In this document: positions 1-7,319 of the stretch, in pieces
Layout of the letters: each line of letters opens with the position of its first letter
Position numbering within the stretch: the first letter of the stretch is position 1
Origin: CAZGSG01 sp964528095
GTDB lineage: Bacteria > Bacteroidota > Bacteroidia > Chitinophagales > Chitinophagaceae
Assembly (NCBI GenBank): GCA_964528095.1
Contig: CAZGSG010000164.1
Coordinates: forward strand, 1 to 12,717
Direction: 5' to 3'
DNA length: 12,717 nt
The notes under the pieces: model-generated
What the model saw: only the letters and a program-made list of their open reading frames with translations
What the model was told of the DNA's origin: nothing
The model's database searches: none
Translations under genes and position numbers: made by a program

Positions 1-603
1 AAGATGGGTTGGATAACTGGTCAGTCCATATTTGCTGGTTATATATCTTCCTCCATCAATGATATTATAATCAAAACTGGTCTTTTCAAGAAAATCTTTA
101 AGCTCCGCCTTTTCATCAAGCGCAATGCCGAGAAATACAATATTGGAACTGTCTTTATAGTCCTGTACCAATTGATTGAGCTCAGGCATTTCACGTCTGC
201 AGGGCATACAGTTGATAAACCAGAAATTGATCACCACTACTTTTCCTACCAGGTCTTTCAGGTTATATTTATTTCCTTTTATATCTGTTGCTTTAAAACC
301 AGCAATTGTTTTACCCGTGGTAAAAAATTTACTTTCCGTTGGTTTCGGGGCTTTCTCTATTCTTTCTCTTTTCTGCGCTTCCGTTAGTTTTATCAGCAGG
401 AAAGCTGTTTGCTCGTTTTTAGGGTCTTCCGGGCGCAATGTATAATTCCCATTGGATAGTAATACTTTCCACACACTTGCCGGATACACCGTTCCGCTTG
501 TGTCTTTAACCACGGAACTCTCTGTTAACCTGATATGAGCCTGACCTGCCGCATCAAACAATATGTATAATGCTGCTAACAGCAGCAACAGTTGCTTTCT
601 CAT
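1..603 (-). CDS. TlpA-like thioredoxin-fold thiol-disulfide oxidoreductase, C-terminus cut by window edge
   Basis: The reading frame opens with ATG at 603 and stays open to base 1, giving 201 visible residues; the stop lies outside the window. Residues 1-22 form a hydrophobic signal peptide ending near AGQA, so the protein is probably periplasmic or exported. Residues 23-95 are a family-unrecognised N-terminal extension. From about residue 98 a TlpA/AhpC-TSA-type thioredoxin fold begins (AGFKATDIKGNKYNLKDLVG, then VVVINFW). The redox motif is Cys132-Met-Pro-Cys135, and the cis-proline loop is Tyr197-Pro198. The usual Trp before the first Cys is Asn131. TlpA-family proteins reduce or oxidise exported thiols, for example in cytochrome c maturation or stress responses; the substrate here cannot be told. 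The gene starts 8 bp after the stop of the small membrane protein, so cotranscription is likely. Confidence 0.88.
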   Translation of the reverse strand, partial: MRKQLLLLLAALYILFDAAGQAHIRLTESSVVKDTSGTVYPASVWKVLLSNGNYTLRPEDPKNEQTAFLLIKLTEAQKRERIEKAPKPTESKFFTTGKTIAGFKATDIKGNKYNLKDLVGKVVVINFWFINCMPCRREMPELNQLVQDYKDSSNIVFLGIALDEKAELKDFLEKTSFDYNIIDGGRYITSKYGLTSYPTHL

Positions 604-611
604 ACCTGTTT

Positions 612-962
612 TCAGTTATTTTTTTCTTTTCTTAAAAAACTTGCGGTTAAAGCGCCAAAAGCGGCAACAAGTCCACCAATAAAGCCCGTGATGATCATTA
701 ACAGTACAGGGTTGTTTCCAATGCCTAACAGCTCGCCTATTTTACCGGAGAGTAAGCTATCATTCGGCGCATCTTTCATCCAGGCCAGCACGACCCATAA
801 AATGAATACGCCCAAAAAACCGGCAAACCATGCTTTCCCCGGTTTTTGCTGTACCAGCAAGGCTACGATAAAAGCGGCGATAGCTATAGCCCACCAGGGC
901 AAATAAAGACCGCTTACAAATGCAAGTGCTGCCGTTAATAAGATTGCAACTATAAATTTCAT
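612..962 (-). CDS. Small four-helix membrane protein of unknown function
   Basis: This 116-residue protein is not a family I recognise. It is almost wholly hydrophobic, with likely membrane segments at about residues 2-21, 23-39, 46-63 and 84-108. A short polar loop (KDAPNDSLLSGK, about 64-75) lies between the third and fourth, and the C-terminus is basic (LRKEKNN). The glycine- and alanine-rich last helix (ITGFIGGLVAAFGALTASF) suggests tight helix packing. The protein has no cysteine and no obvious catalytic motif. It ends 8 bp before the TlpA-like gene and begins 69 bp after the penicillin-acylase stop, so it is most likely the first gene of a two-gene unit with the oxidoreductase, or part of a longer transcript. 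A role as a membrane partner of the thioredoxin-like protein would be a guess. A real gene is supported by its tight spacing and the membrane-protein composition. Confidence 0.75.
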   Translation of the reverse strand: MKFIVAILLTAALAFVSGLYLPWWAIAIAAFIVALLVQQKPGKAWFAGFLGVFILWVVLAWMKDAPNDSLLSGKIGELLGIGNNPVLLMIITGFIGGLVAAFGALTASFLRKEKNN

Positions 963-1031
963 GTACTCTTTTTTAGTGGATGTATATAAACGCTTTATTT
1001 GCTCTGCTCCTGTAAGGGCGAGCCCGTTGAA

Positions 1032-3482
1032 TTAGCCTTTTGAGAATTGCATTGTCCATCTTATCCGTTTATCCTGCGCTTCTGTTTTTTTCATCATCCA
1101 CAACGTATAATATTCACCCCTGGCCCAGGTATCAATAAAATTATCATAGTACCTGCTACCCGGATTACCATTCTGTCCACCGGGATACACACCATATGCT
1201 TCTGTTTGCGCGCTCATTTGCGTAATCATTCTCCAGCTTGGTCCGTGACTATGTGTTACCGCATTAATAATATTGCCATTCCCTCCTACATTCAACCCGC
1301 GTCGGGCAAAGGGCAGTAAGGATTCCTTTAGCAAATGATAAATAGTCGGACTCTTGAATTTTGCCCATTCCAGTTTTCCCTCCGCTTCTTTCACAGCCAG
1401 GCTAACCGCAGCACTATTCAATGCGGTAGTAACATCATCCGTCAATGTCTCCACCTGTGGTGTATTGATATTATCAATAAACGGCATGGCCGTTGAATCT
1501 CTTTTTAACAGTTCCATCAGGATCTGTTCTTCCGGCCAGGGTGCGGGCGGATCAATACGGGTAATATCATCTTTCCAGATAGCTACTTCAAGACTATCCC
1601 ACCAGCATTGATAAACAGTTTGTCCTGTGGATGCGGGGCCGGCTTCCAGGTCCCATGTTTTGACCAGTTGCAGGTATTTTTTTGCATCAGCGGTCAATTT
1701 GCTCTCGTCTACATATTTTAATAATAACGGGCGGGCATCTTCTGCAAGCGTGTTGAAATAATTGTATTGCAGTTTCTCCATATCTGCTGTTGTAATATTG
1801 TTCATGGCAGAAAGATAATGTTCGATCGTAACGCCGCGTGGTGTTATATAACTTCCGGGAATAAAATAAGGATAGGTTGAATCTACAGGCCGCTGGTTGG
1901 CGCTTTCTAAGAATCCTCTTTCCGGGTTTTTGCTATGCGGGTTTTCTCCCTGGGGAATAAAGCCCTGCCAGTTATAACTGCTATCGCTGCCCGGCATTAT
2001 GTATAAACCCTGCCCTTTCCAGCGTGCCGGAAATTTTCCTTGTTGCCAGATAGCTATATCTCCCGATTTTGAAGCGAATACAAAATTCTGTCCGGGGCAT
2101 ATCATGCTTTTCAGCGCTTCCGCATAGTCATCATAATTTTTTGCACGGTTCAGTTGATAAAAAGTAAACCCATCGTTACCCGGATCATGTGCTACCCAGC
2201 GGATGGCCAGGTTTTGTTTATTGCTGTACGCATTGGAAAAACTCGCGTCAAACATGACAGGCCCATAGCTGGTGTATGCTACCGTATCATATACGGTTGG
2301 AGCGCCTTTTACATGTATTTCTTCGATACGGATACTGGTGGGCTGCCAGCTACCATTGTGCCAGTATTCTTTTTTTGAATTGTCTTTGAATCGAATGGAA
2401 TAATAATCTTTTACATCCCGTTGCGCATTGGTGACGCCCCAGGCAATACTGTCATTAAAACCAATGATGATAAAAGGACTGCCTGGCAATGATACCCCGT
2501 ATACATTACTGGAAGGTGTTGTCAATTGCATTTCATACCAGATAGAAGGTAATGAAAGCTCCAGGTGGGGGTCGTTGGAAAGTATTGGCGCGCCGCTCTG
2601 TGTTTTGCTGCCTGCCACTACCCAGTTATTACTGCCATTATTTTTATCAGGCCTGGAAATTTCCTGCGCTTTTGCGGTATCCCTGTTACCAAAATAAAGA
2701 GAGTCTGCTGATGCTGGTTTCACTGGTATGATGCCCGGCGCATCGAATAAAGTTCCTTTTGGTATGATGGGTAATAAAGAATCCGGGACCTGCGGATAGA
2801 TCGCATTGAACTGTTGTTGGGTAAAAACAGCTTTAGCGTTGGTATACGCGAGATCGTTCTCAGTTCCTGATGCAAGCATCTTTGCCATCATTTTCAATAA
2901 TAATGCAGTGCGGAGATTGGTCCATTCTTCCGGTTCAAAATTCAGTAATTTATATTCGAGCGGAAGTTCACTTTCTTTTAATGAATGAATATAAGCGTTC
3001 ACCCCTTTTGTGTAGGCCGCAAAAGCTGCGAAGGAAACCGGATTTTTTTCCATTTCCTTTAGTGCGTTCTCAGCAGCAAATTTCATCCCCAGTCTTCTTT
3101 GTTCCCTGTCGTAATTAATGGCTTTTTCTCCTGCTATTTCGCTGGCACGGCCTTCGGCCGCTTTTGTCTGCAGGTCCATCTGGAACAACCTGAATTTTGC
3201 GTGCAGAAACCCCTGTATAAAATAAAGATCTTCATCATTATCGGCAAATACATGTGGCACCAGTCTTTCATCGAGGTATACACTGGCATTTCCTTTCAGG
3301 TCAGGAAATGATAATGCGGCGGAATAGTCATAATCCGTGGCCTCTGCATTTTGCCAGAAACCATGTTGCGGGCTCAAAAATTTACCCAATGGCATGGGAA
3401 CTTTTGCGCCCCAGGGTTTATTCAGTGCCCAAATAAGACCTGTGGTGACTACAGCCGAAACAATAAAAGGGACGATACGCAT
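1032..3482 (-). CDS. Penicillin acylase family (S45) Ntn hydrolase
   Basis: The 816-residue protein matches the penicillin amidase (S45) family over its full length, which is normal for the Bacteroidota branch. Residues 1-20 are a hydrophobic leader or anchor, placing the enzyme in the periplasm or at the membrane. The precursor is expected to cleave itself between Gly283 and Ser284 in the stretch NNGSNNWVVAG; Ser284 then becomes the N-terminal nucleophile of the beta chain. Downstream family landmarks are SNDPHLELSLPSIWYE, the WGVTNAQRDVKDYY segment, the GNG/HGPSWRM region and the C-terminal GGQNGNPGSRYYDNF motif. The alpha chain includes the typical YFIQGFLHAKFRLFQMDL helix. S45 enzymes hydrolyse amide bonds of beta-lactam side chains, N-acyl homoserine lactones or other acyl amides, and sequence alone does not tell the substrate. 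The gene stands 66 bp after the phytase-like lipoprotein gene. A possible own promoter is listed separately. Confidence 0.95.
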   Translation of the reverse strand: MRIVPFIVSAVVTTGLIWALNKPWGAKVPMPLGKFLSPQHGFWQNAEATDYDYSAALSFPDLKGNASVYLDERLVPHVFADNDEDLYFIQGFLHAKFRLFQMDLQTKAAEGRASEIAGEKAINYDREQRRLGMKFAAENALKEMEKNPVSFAAFAAYTKGVNAYIHSLKESELPLEYKLLNFEPEEWTNLRTALLLKMMAKMLASGTENDLAYTNAKAVFTQQQFNAIYPQVPDSLLPIIPKGTLFDAPGIIPVKPASADSLYFGNRDTAKAQEISRPDKNNGSNNWVVAGSKTQSGAPILSNDPHLELSLPSIWYEMQLTTPSSNVYGVSLPGSPFIIIGFNDSIAWGVTNAQRDVKDYYSIRFKDNSKKEYWHNGSWQPTSIRIEEIHVKGAPTVYDTVAYTSYGPVMFDASFSNAYSNKQNLAIRWVAHDPGNDGFTFYQLNRAKNYDDYAEALKSMICPGQNFVFASKSGDIAIWQQGKFPARWKGQGLYIMPGSDSSYNWQGFIPQGENPHSKNPERGFLESANQRPVDSTYPYFIPGSYITPRGVTIEHYLSAMNNITTADMEKLQYNYFNTLAEDARPLLLKYVDESKLTADAKKYLQLVKTWDLEAGPASTGQTVYQCWWDSLEVAIWKDDITRIDPPAPWPEEQILMELLKRDSTAMPFIDNINTPQVETLTDDVTTALNSAAVSLAVKEAEGKLEWAKFKSPTIYHLLKESLLPFARRGLNVGGNGNIINAVTHSHGPSWRMITQMSAQTEAYGVYPGGQNGNPGSRYYDNFIDTWARGEYYTLWMMKKTEAQDKRIRWTMQFSKG

Positions 3483-3499
3483 ACTTCAATATTATTGGT

Positions 3500-3530
3500 G
3501 AAAGGTAGGGAAAAGGATTTACCTGTACAA
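3500..3530 (-). promoter_or_regulatory. Possible Bacteroidota-type promoter of the penicillin-acylase gene
   Basis: On the minus strand a -33-like TTG (3530-3528) is followed after 20 bases by TACCTTTC (3507-3500), which matches the TAnnTTTG -7 consensus at all but the last position. The box ends 17 bases before the ATG at 3482. The consensus is established for Bacteroidota; its use here is inferred. Confidence 0.35.
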
Positions 3531-3548
3531 TCGCCGAATGGTTCGCGA

Positions 3549-4694
3549 TCAGGGGATCAGTTCAAACAAAAAGAATTGCATCTTACGTGTCAATAAAAAA
3601 TCATTATCGGTCACAAAGATCAGGGTCTGGTGGCCATTGGGCAATACCGGCCCAAATGCAACTCCCTCCACATTATCGATGTAGATACCAAGCGATTCAA
3701 AATTGAATAGTAGTTTTTTGGTAAACGGGTACTGCGGTGGATTTTTTTCCAATGACTCAACCATTGAAATATCCCGGGCTTTTTTTGCATCAGCAATAAA
3801 CACCCGCACATCAGACGGCCCTCTGCCCGTGGAGTACCCTCTTTCCAGTACCAGGAACTTTTTATTGCCTAAATATAAAAGGTCAGTAACTCCGTTTATT
3901 TTGAAAGCGCCGGGAGGATTGGCAGGATAAGGCACGGGATCTAGCTGGTACGCATATTGGGCCGCCAGTTTTTTTGAACGCGTATCAAATTTACTGATCC
4001 TCAACCAGGCAGTAGAGTCACCGGTGCCTGCCGCATAACCGTCTTCATAGATCGGCGACTCCGTGTTTACATATACATAGCGATAATTATCGCTAAAGGT
4101 CATGCCTTCAAAAACCGAATTATGTCTTGGCCCTTTCTCGGCTTCCTGTATACGCATATTGTCAGGTAAAGCAAAACTGTCTTTATACGACCCGTCATAG
4201 TGCTGAACCACCACAGCGGGGTCCTGGAGCAACCATTTTGTTTGTTCATGCACGCGCTGCCCTTCTGAGCCGATTATAAATTCATTTGCACGCGGGTTAT
4301 ATCGCATTGACTCGGCATCGAGAGAATGGATCCTGTCTTTCCGGATATCCGCATATGGATCACCGGCGGCGTTCTTTATCGTTGTCACATTTACAAAAAC
4401 CACGCTGTCTATTCCTTTATCACCAAGAACGATCCGTGCCGTATAAAACCTTGCCGGTGACTGCGCGGATGGATCATCACAGATCATATAATACAGGCCT
4501 TTCCCCGGATCATAATCAATACTCGATAAACCACCCAATACAGTACCCATGAACTGAGTACCGCTGGGAACTACAAACTCATTGATAAATTTCATCTGGC
4601 TGATAGAAGAAACAGGATCAGCCGTCATTTTGCGGGAAGAGGAGCACGCTGAAAGAAGTAAAAAAAGCAAAGGAGAAAAACGGAGTAATTTCAT
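3549..4694 (-). CDS. Lipoprotein with esterase-like phytase domain (PF13449-type)
   Basis: This 381-residue protein starts with a lipoprotein signal peptide (MKLLRFSPLLFLLLSAC; lipid-accepting Cys17), so it is probably anchored in a membrane. The rest resembles the esterase-like activity of phytase family, a propeller-like domain. Family landmarks are LGGLSSIDYDPGKGLYYMICDDPS near the N-terminus, the central ALPDNMRIQEAEKGPRHNSVFEGMTFS with its N-S-x-FEG-x-x motif, and the C-terminal NVEGVAFGP/LIFVTDNDF segments. Members hydrolyse phosphoesters or other esters in a few cases; most are uncharacterised, so the substrate is unknown. The length fits the family. The gene ends 66 bp before the penicillin-acylase gene on the same strand, and a perfect TAnnTTTG box lies 14 bp upstream of its start. 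The stop of the lipoprotein gene behind it is 155 bp away, across a large palindrome, which argues for independent transcription. Confidence 0.88.
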   Translation of the reverse strand: MKLLRFSPLLFLLLSACSSSRKMTADPVSSISQMKFINEFVVPSGTQFMGTVLGGLSSIDYDPGKGLYYMICDDPSAQSPARFYTARIVLGDKGIDSVVFVNVTTIKNAAGDPYADIRKDRIHSLDAESMRYNPRANEFIIGSEGQRVHEQTKWLLQDPAVVVQHYDGSYKDSFALPDNMRIQEAEKGPRHNSVFEGMTFSDNYRYVYVNTESPIYEDGYAAGTGDSTAWLRISKFDTRSKKLAAQYAYQLDPVPYPANPPGAFKINGVTDLLYLGNKKFLVLERGYSTGRGPSDVRVFIADAKKARDISMVESLEKNPPQYPFTKKLLFNFESLGIYIDNVEGVAFGPVLPNGHQTLIFVTDNDFLLTRKMQFFLFELIP

Positions 4695-4708
4695 GCCGGA
4701 ACTTTCAC

Positions 4709-4716
4709 CAAAGCTA
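4709..4716 (-). promoter_or_regulatory. -7 element TAGCTTTG of the phytase-like lipoprotein gene
   Basis: The minus strand reads TAGCTTTG, a full match to the Bacteroidota -7 consensus TAnnTTTG, ending 14 bases before the ATG at 4694. No convincing -33 TTTG is present at the usual 17-20 base spacing, where the sequence is T-rich instead. The box lies just outside the left arm of the palindrome at 4719-4853. Confidence 0.5.
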
Positions 4717-4718
4717 AG

Positions 4719-4853
4719 CTAAGAGTTCAAAGAGAAAAAGGGAAAAAGAGTGAAGATTCTATATATTGACAGTTGCTGAAAAAATCTGTACAGATCACAA
4801 AAGCAACTTTGGATATAAAGACCCCTCACTCTTTGTTTCTTTTTAGCTCTTAG
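4719..4853. repeat. Large nested imperfect palindrome, likely bidirectional terminator or cruciform
   Basis: Three nested sets of arms share one centre (between 4789 and 4790). The core ATCTGTACAGAT (4784-4795) is a perfect 12-bp palindrome. AGTTGCT (4771-4777) pairs with AGCAACT (4802-4808) across a symmetric 6+6 internal loop. AAAGAGTGA (4745-4753) pairs with TCACTCTTT (4826-4834), and the 17 bases between these two arm sets still match at 10 positions. An outer pair CTAAGAG (4719-4725) with CTCTTAG (4847-4853) is slightly off-centre and overlaps the stop codon of the upstream lipoprotein gene. On the minus strand the last arm runs into T-rich sequence, as expected for termination of the 5758-4850 gene before the promoter at 4709-4716. 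Confidence 0.7.
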
Positions 4854-5758
4854 GGTAAAATAACTACCTGCTGGTTATTGCCATTATTCCAACTGAGCAG
4901 GGCTTTATTATCGCAATCGCCGTTGTTCGGGAAGCCATAATCCAGTTTAAATACAAAATTCTGATTGATGTTGATCTTTAGTGTGCCATCAGAACGCCAG
5001 GGACAGACCACTTTTTTGATCAGCGGGTCGATGGTTTCTATATGTACACTTGCGCCATTGTTAAACCGGATATTTGCATACCCAGTTACTTCAAATACAT
5101 TGTCGATGACCAGCGGTGTATCCTTACCTGCAATCTGTTTTTTTACTTTGAGGCTTTCAAAACTATATCCATGTCCATTGACAAACGTGACCTTTCCTCC
5201 TGTTACCTGTACTGTGTACTTTAGTGTATTGTCCGTGCTGGTATTACTGATCACTTTGGTGCCTTCCAGTTTTACTCGGTTCAATGAATAGTTGACGAGC
5301 GTAATGGTAGCAACTGATCCGGCTTTGCGTCGGGGAGCAGTAAGATGAATAACGATCTTGCCGGTACGTAGTTTCAGATCGGCACCAATGCAGCTATCAC
5401 CAAAATCCACGGTGATCGTTTTCGGATAGGTCCCATCATCAGGAGATACGGATATTGTGGCGCAGTTACCAATTATAGCGCGAAGAGCGCGCCAGGTAGG
5501 AAAATACCGGCCATTGATACCTTCTGTTGCCGCGTAATCATCTTCTTCCGCTGTAACCTGGCCGATCTCATCCAAATCATCAAAACTCGCATCGGCTTTT
5601 ATGCTTTCTTCAGAATACAGGGCCGCATCCTGTGCGGAAACTTCCTGGTTGGCTGTTGTATCTTTTGTTGAATTTTCTTTCTGACAGGCAAAGAAAAAAA
5701 TACTGAGCAATAAAAGGCCTGTAACCGCCAGCAGGCGGGCATTTGATAAAAATTTCAT
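4850..5758 (-). CDS. Secreted lipoprotein of unknown function
   Basis: This 302-residue protein is a clear lipoprotein: the leader MKFLSNARLLAVTGLLLLSI ends in FFFAC with Cys25 as the lipid site. Residues 26-75 are acidic and low in complexity, probably a flexible tether. From about residue 84 on, the protein looks like an all-beta domain with alternating polar and hydrophobic residues. Noted segments are CATISVSPDDGTYPKTITVDFGDSC, GADLKLRTGKIVIHLTAP, NYSLNRVKLEGTKVISN and the C-terminal CPWRSDGTLKI...FVFKLDYG. Four cysteines outside the lipobox (in GNCAT, GDSC, VVCPW and GDCDN) could form two disulfides. I know similar hypothetical lipoproteins from Bacteroidota but no function. The gene is divergent from the CPBP gene (105 bp between starts) and is followed by a large palindrome, so it probably stands alone. 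Confidence 0.8.
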   Translation of the reverse strand: MKFLSNARLLAVTGLLLLSIFFFACQKENSTKDTTANQEVSAQDAALYSEESIKADASFDDLDEIGQVTAEEDDYAATEGINGRYFPTWRALRAIIGNCATISVSPDDGTYPKTITVDFGDSCIGADLKLRTGKIVIHLTAPRRKAGSVATITLVNYSLNRVKLEGTKVISNTSTDNTLKYTVQVTGGKVTFVNGHGYSFESLKVKKQIAGKDTPLVIDNVFEVTGYANIRFNNGASVHIETIDPLIKKVVCPWRSDGTLKININQNFVFKLDYGFPNNGDCDNKALLSWNNGNNQQVVILP

Positions 5759-5863
5759 GGCTATACTGTTTTTAGGGTTTTAGGAAATAAATAACCAGTA
5801 TATGGAACCTGATCCGGTGATAAAGTTTAATGCTCCGTTAAAATTTTTTATTTTCCCGCTGAA

Positions 5864-6781
5864 ATGAATGCAATAATTGGTTTTATCAGGCTATTTCTGA
5901 AGGATGTCCACAAAACGGCCTTGTTGTTTTGCACCCTGCTTGCCGCAATATTGGTATTGCTGAATTATCGTTTTGAACTGGAGCACAATTTAGTCACGAG
6001 CAAATCCCTACCCTATGCAGGGTTTTCCGGCCATCTGCTTGTTTATTGCCTGGCATTTTATATTCCTGTCTTATTTTATTTTTTGATCAGCCGCGATAAA
6101 AGCCGGTATAAGCCAGGGGTATGGATCTGCATAATAGCTGCTCCCTGGATTTTTGCTGTAAAAGTATGTATCGACACTTCGGTAAATCTCTCCTCCGTAC
6201 CTGAATGGAATAAATACTGGAATGAGACCATTTACTGGCCTTTACGTATGGTTGTATTGGTCATCCTGTTATGGCTCTTCAAACAATTATTCTTTAAAAA
6301 AGATCATTTTTTCGGACTTACCGTCAGTCGCTATTCTTACCGTCCCTACCTGTTGATGGTGCTGCTGATGGTGCCATTGATCTCTCTTGCTGCAACACAA
6401 GCTGATTTTTTAGCTATGTATCCAAAACTGGAAAACATATTGCCATTACCTGTCAATGCCGAGCCATCCTGGTTTTATAAACTATTATATGAACTGGGTT
6501 ATGGTTGTGATTTTTTTTCTATCGAACTTTTCTTCAGAGGTTTTCTTGTTGTAGGATTAATGAAATGGCTGGGAAAAGACGCGATACTTCCGATGGCCTG
6601 TTTCTATTGTTCCATTCATTTTGGCAAACCATTAGGTGAATGCATCAGTTCCTTTTTTGGTGGCGCACTCCTGGGTATCGTATCATATCATACGCGTTCC
6701 ATCTACGGTGGGCTGATCGTGCACCTGGGCATTGCCTGGCTTATGGAAGCAGCAGGTTATATCGGCCATCATTTTATCTAA
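5864..6781 (+). CDS. CPBP-family intramembrane protease homologue with altered active-site motifs
   Basis: This 305-residue membrane protein is the only plus-strand gene. Hydrophobic segments lie at about residues 17-33, 54-75, 86-103, 126-145, 161-178, 222-238 and 262-300. The C-terminal third has the CPBP (Rce1/Abi) layout. Motif 1 reads I220-E-L-F-F-R225-G where the family has EExxxR, so the first Glu is Ile. Motif 2 is Y248xxxH252 instead of FxxxH. Motif 3 is H287xxxA291 instead of HxxxN, followed by Glu295. In archaeal Rce1 the first Glu and the Asn take part in catalysis, so activity is doubtful unless other residues (Glu210, Glu221, Glu295) substitute. Bacterial CPBP proteins act in CAAX-like processing, bacteriocin immunity or regulated proteolysis; none can be assigned here. 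The ATG at 5864 is chosen over the ATG at 5868, which is out of frame. The gene converges on rnpB. Confidence 0.85.
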   Translation: MNAIIGFIRLFLKDVHKTALLFCTLLAAILVLLNYRFELEHNLVTSKSLPYAGFSGHLLVYCLAFYIPVLFYFLISRDKSRYKPGVWICIIAAPWIFAVKVCIDTSVNLSSVPEWNKYWNETIYWPLRMVVLVILLWLFKQLFFKKDHFFGLTVSRYSYRPYLLMVLLMVPLISLAATQADFLAMYPKLENILPLPVNAEPSWFYKLLYELGYGCDFFSIELFFRGFLVVGLMKWLGKDAILPMACFYCSIHFGKPLGECISSFFGGALLGIVSYHTRSIYGGLIVHLGIAWLMEAAGYIGHHFI

Positions 6782-6825
6782 AAACCGAATTCTTCTGCTA
6801 TCGAAAAACTCTTCGTAATACAGTA

Positions 6826-6860
6826 GCTGTTTTTGACTTTTGAATTTTGAATTTTGAATT
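6826..6860 (+). repeat. 35-bp TTTTGNN heptad element, copy A
   Basis: The element begins GCTGTTTTTGAC and continues as TTTTGAA heptads, ending ...GAATT. It matches the element at 7355-7389 at 32 of 35 positions and starts 45 bp after the CPBP stop. It has no matching left arm upstream; instead its end overlaps a perfect 14-bp palindrome TTTTGAATTCAAAA (6852-6865). It may contribute to ending the CPBP transcript, since T-runs follow a short possible stem (ACAG-TAG-CTGT, 6821-6831). Confidence 0.7.
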
Positions 6861-6861
6861 C

Positions 6862-6906
6862 AAAAAAGGCGATGCCGGTCAATTACTCCCGTAAAAGACC
6901 GGCATC
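6862..6906 (-). terminator. Intrinsic terminator of rnpB
   Basis: On the minus strand a perfect 10-bp stem, GATGCCGGTC (6906-6897) with GACCGGCATC (6880-6871), encloses a 16-base loop and is followed after GCC by six T residues (6867-6862). It begins 10 bases past the 3' end of the RNase P RNA. This is the strongest terminator in the window. Confidence 0.88.
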
Positions 6907-6916
6907 ATGTAATAAA

Positions 6917-7279
6917 GTTGCTGCAAACCGGTAAGCCGGATTCTGTCGTGGGCTATCATTTATCTGTCCCGGTAGTTACCTGCCGGGATCAATCTGCCTA
7001 CCCATCAACCCTGCCCGAAGGCATCGGACGAGCAGTCCTCGGGGCTGACTTATGTGGCATTTCAGCATGCAAGGTTTACCCTCCCGTCATATCGCTATGC
7101 CGGGACGTGAGCTCTTACCTCACGTTTTCACCCTTATCCGCCAGAGGCGGACGGTAATTTTCTGTGGCACTTTCTGTTCCTGCTTGCGCAGGACCCGGCT
7201 CTTCACCGGTGCATTGCTCTATACTGTCCGGACTTTCCTCCTCCTGGTAAAACCAGGAAGCGATAGCCTGGTCTGCAAC
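6917..7279 (-). ncRNA. rnpB: RNase P RNA (bacterial type A)
   Basis: The minus strand carries the catalytic RNA that trims the 5' leader from pre-tRNAs together with RnpA. Two diagnostic conserved blocks are present: GAGGAAAGTCCGGAC near the 5' end (7240-7226) and ACAGAATCCGGCTTAC near the 3' end (6946-6931). The 5' GTTGCAGACC pairs with the 3' GGTTTGCAGCAAC to close helix P1. Further hairpins in the expected order include P3 (CCTGG-taaaa-CCAGG as read on the plus strand, 7241-7260) and a P18-like hairpin (CCCGG/CCGGG, near 6968-6989). The length of about 363 bases is usual for bacterial type A RNA. The ends are set from P1 pairing and may be off by a few bases. A strong terminator follows. 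Open frames drawn across this locus on either strand are artefacts. Confidence 0.97.
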
Positions 7280-7290
7280 AATAATTTGAA

Positions 7291-7319
7291 CGAAACTAAT
7301 TAAAAATTCGAAAGTCAAA
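7291..7319 (-). promoter_or_regulatory. rnpB: Possible rnpB promoter
   Basis: The minus strand reads TTTG (7319-7316), a 17-base spacer, then TAGTTTCG (7298-7291), which matches TAnnTTTG at all but one position. The box ends 11 bases before the predicted RNA 5' end. The -33 element lies inside the left arm of the inverted repeat at 7305-7389, so terminator and promoter would overlap. Confidence 0.35.

Noticed and set aside
4..387. Plus-strand 127-codon open frame at the left edge
   Set aside because: It lies antisense to the TlpA-like gene, whose redox motif and cis-Pro loop show the real frame.
1014..1025. GGGCGAGCCC hairpin between the acylase and the small membrane protein
   Set aside because: The loop would be only two bases and no T-run follows it closely on the minus strand, so a terminator call is not supported.
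5759..5863. Divergent promoters between the lipoprotein and CPBP genes
   Set aside because: Only weak partial matches to TAnnTTTG were found on either strand, without a -33 TTTG, so no coordinates are given although promoters must exist here.
6918..7157. Plus-strand open frame opposite the 3' half of rnpB
   Set aside because: It is the antisense of a structured RNA with no recognisable protein features.
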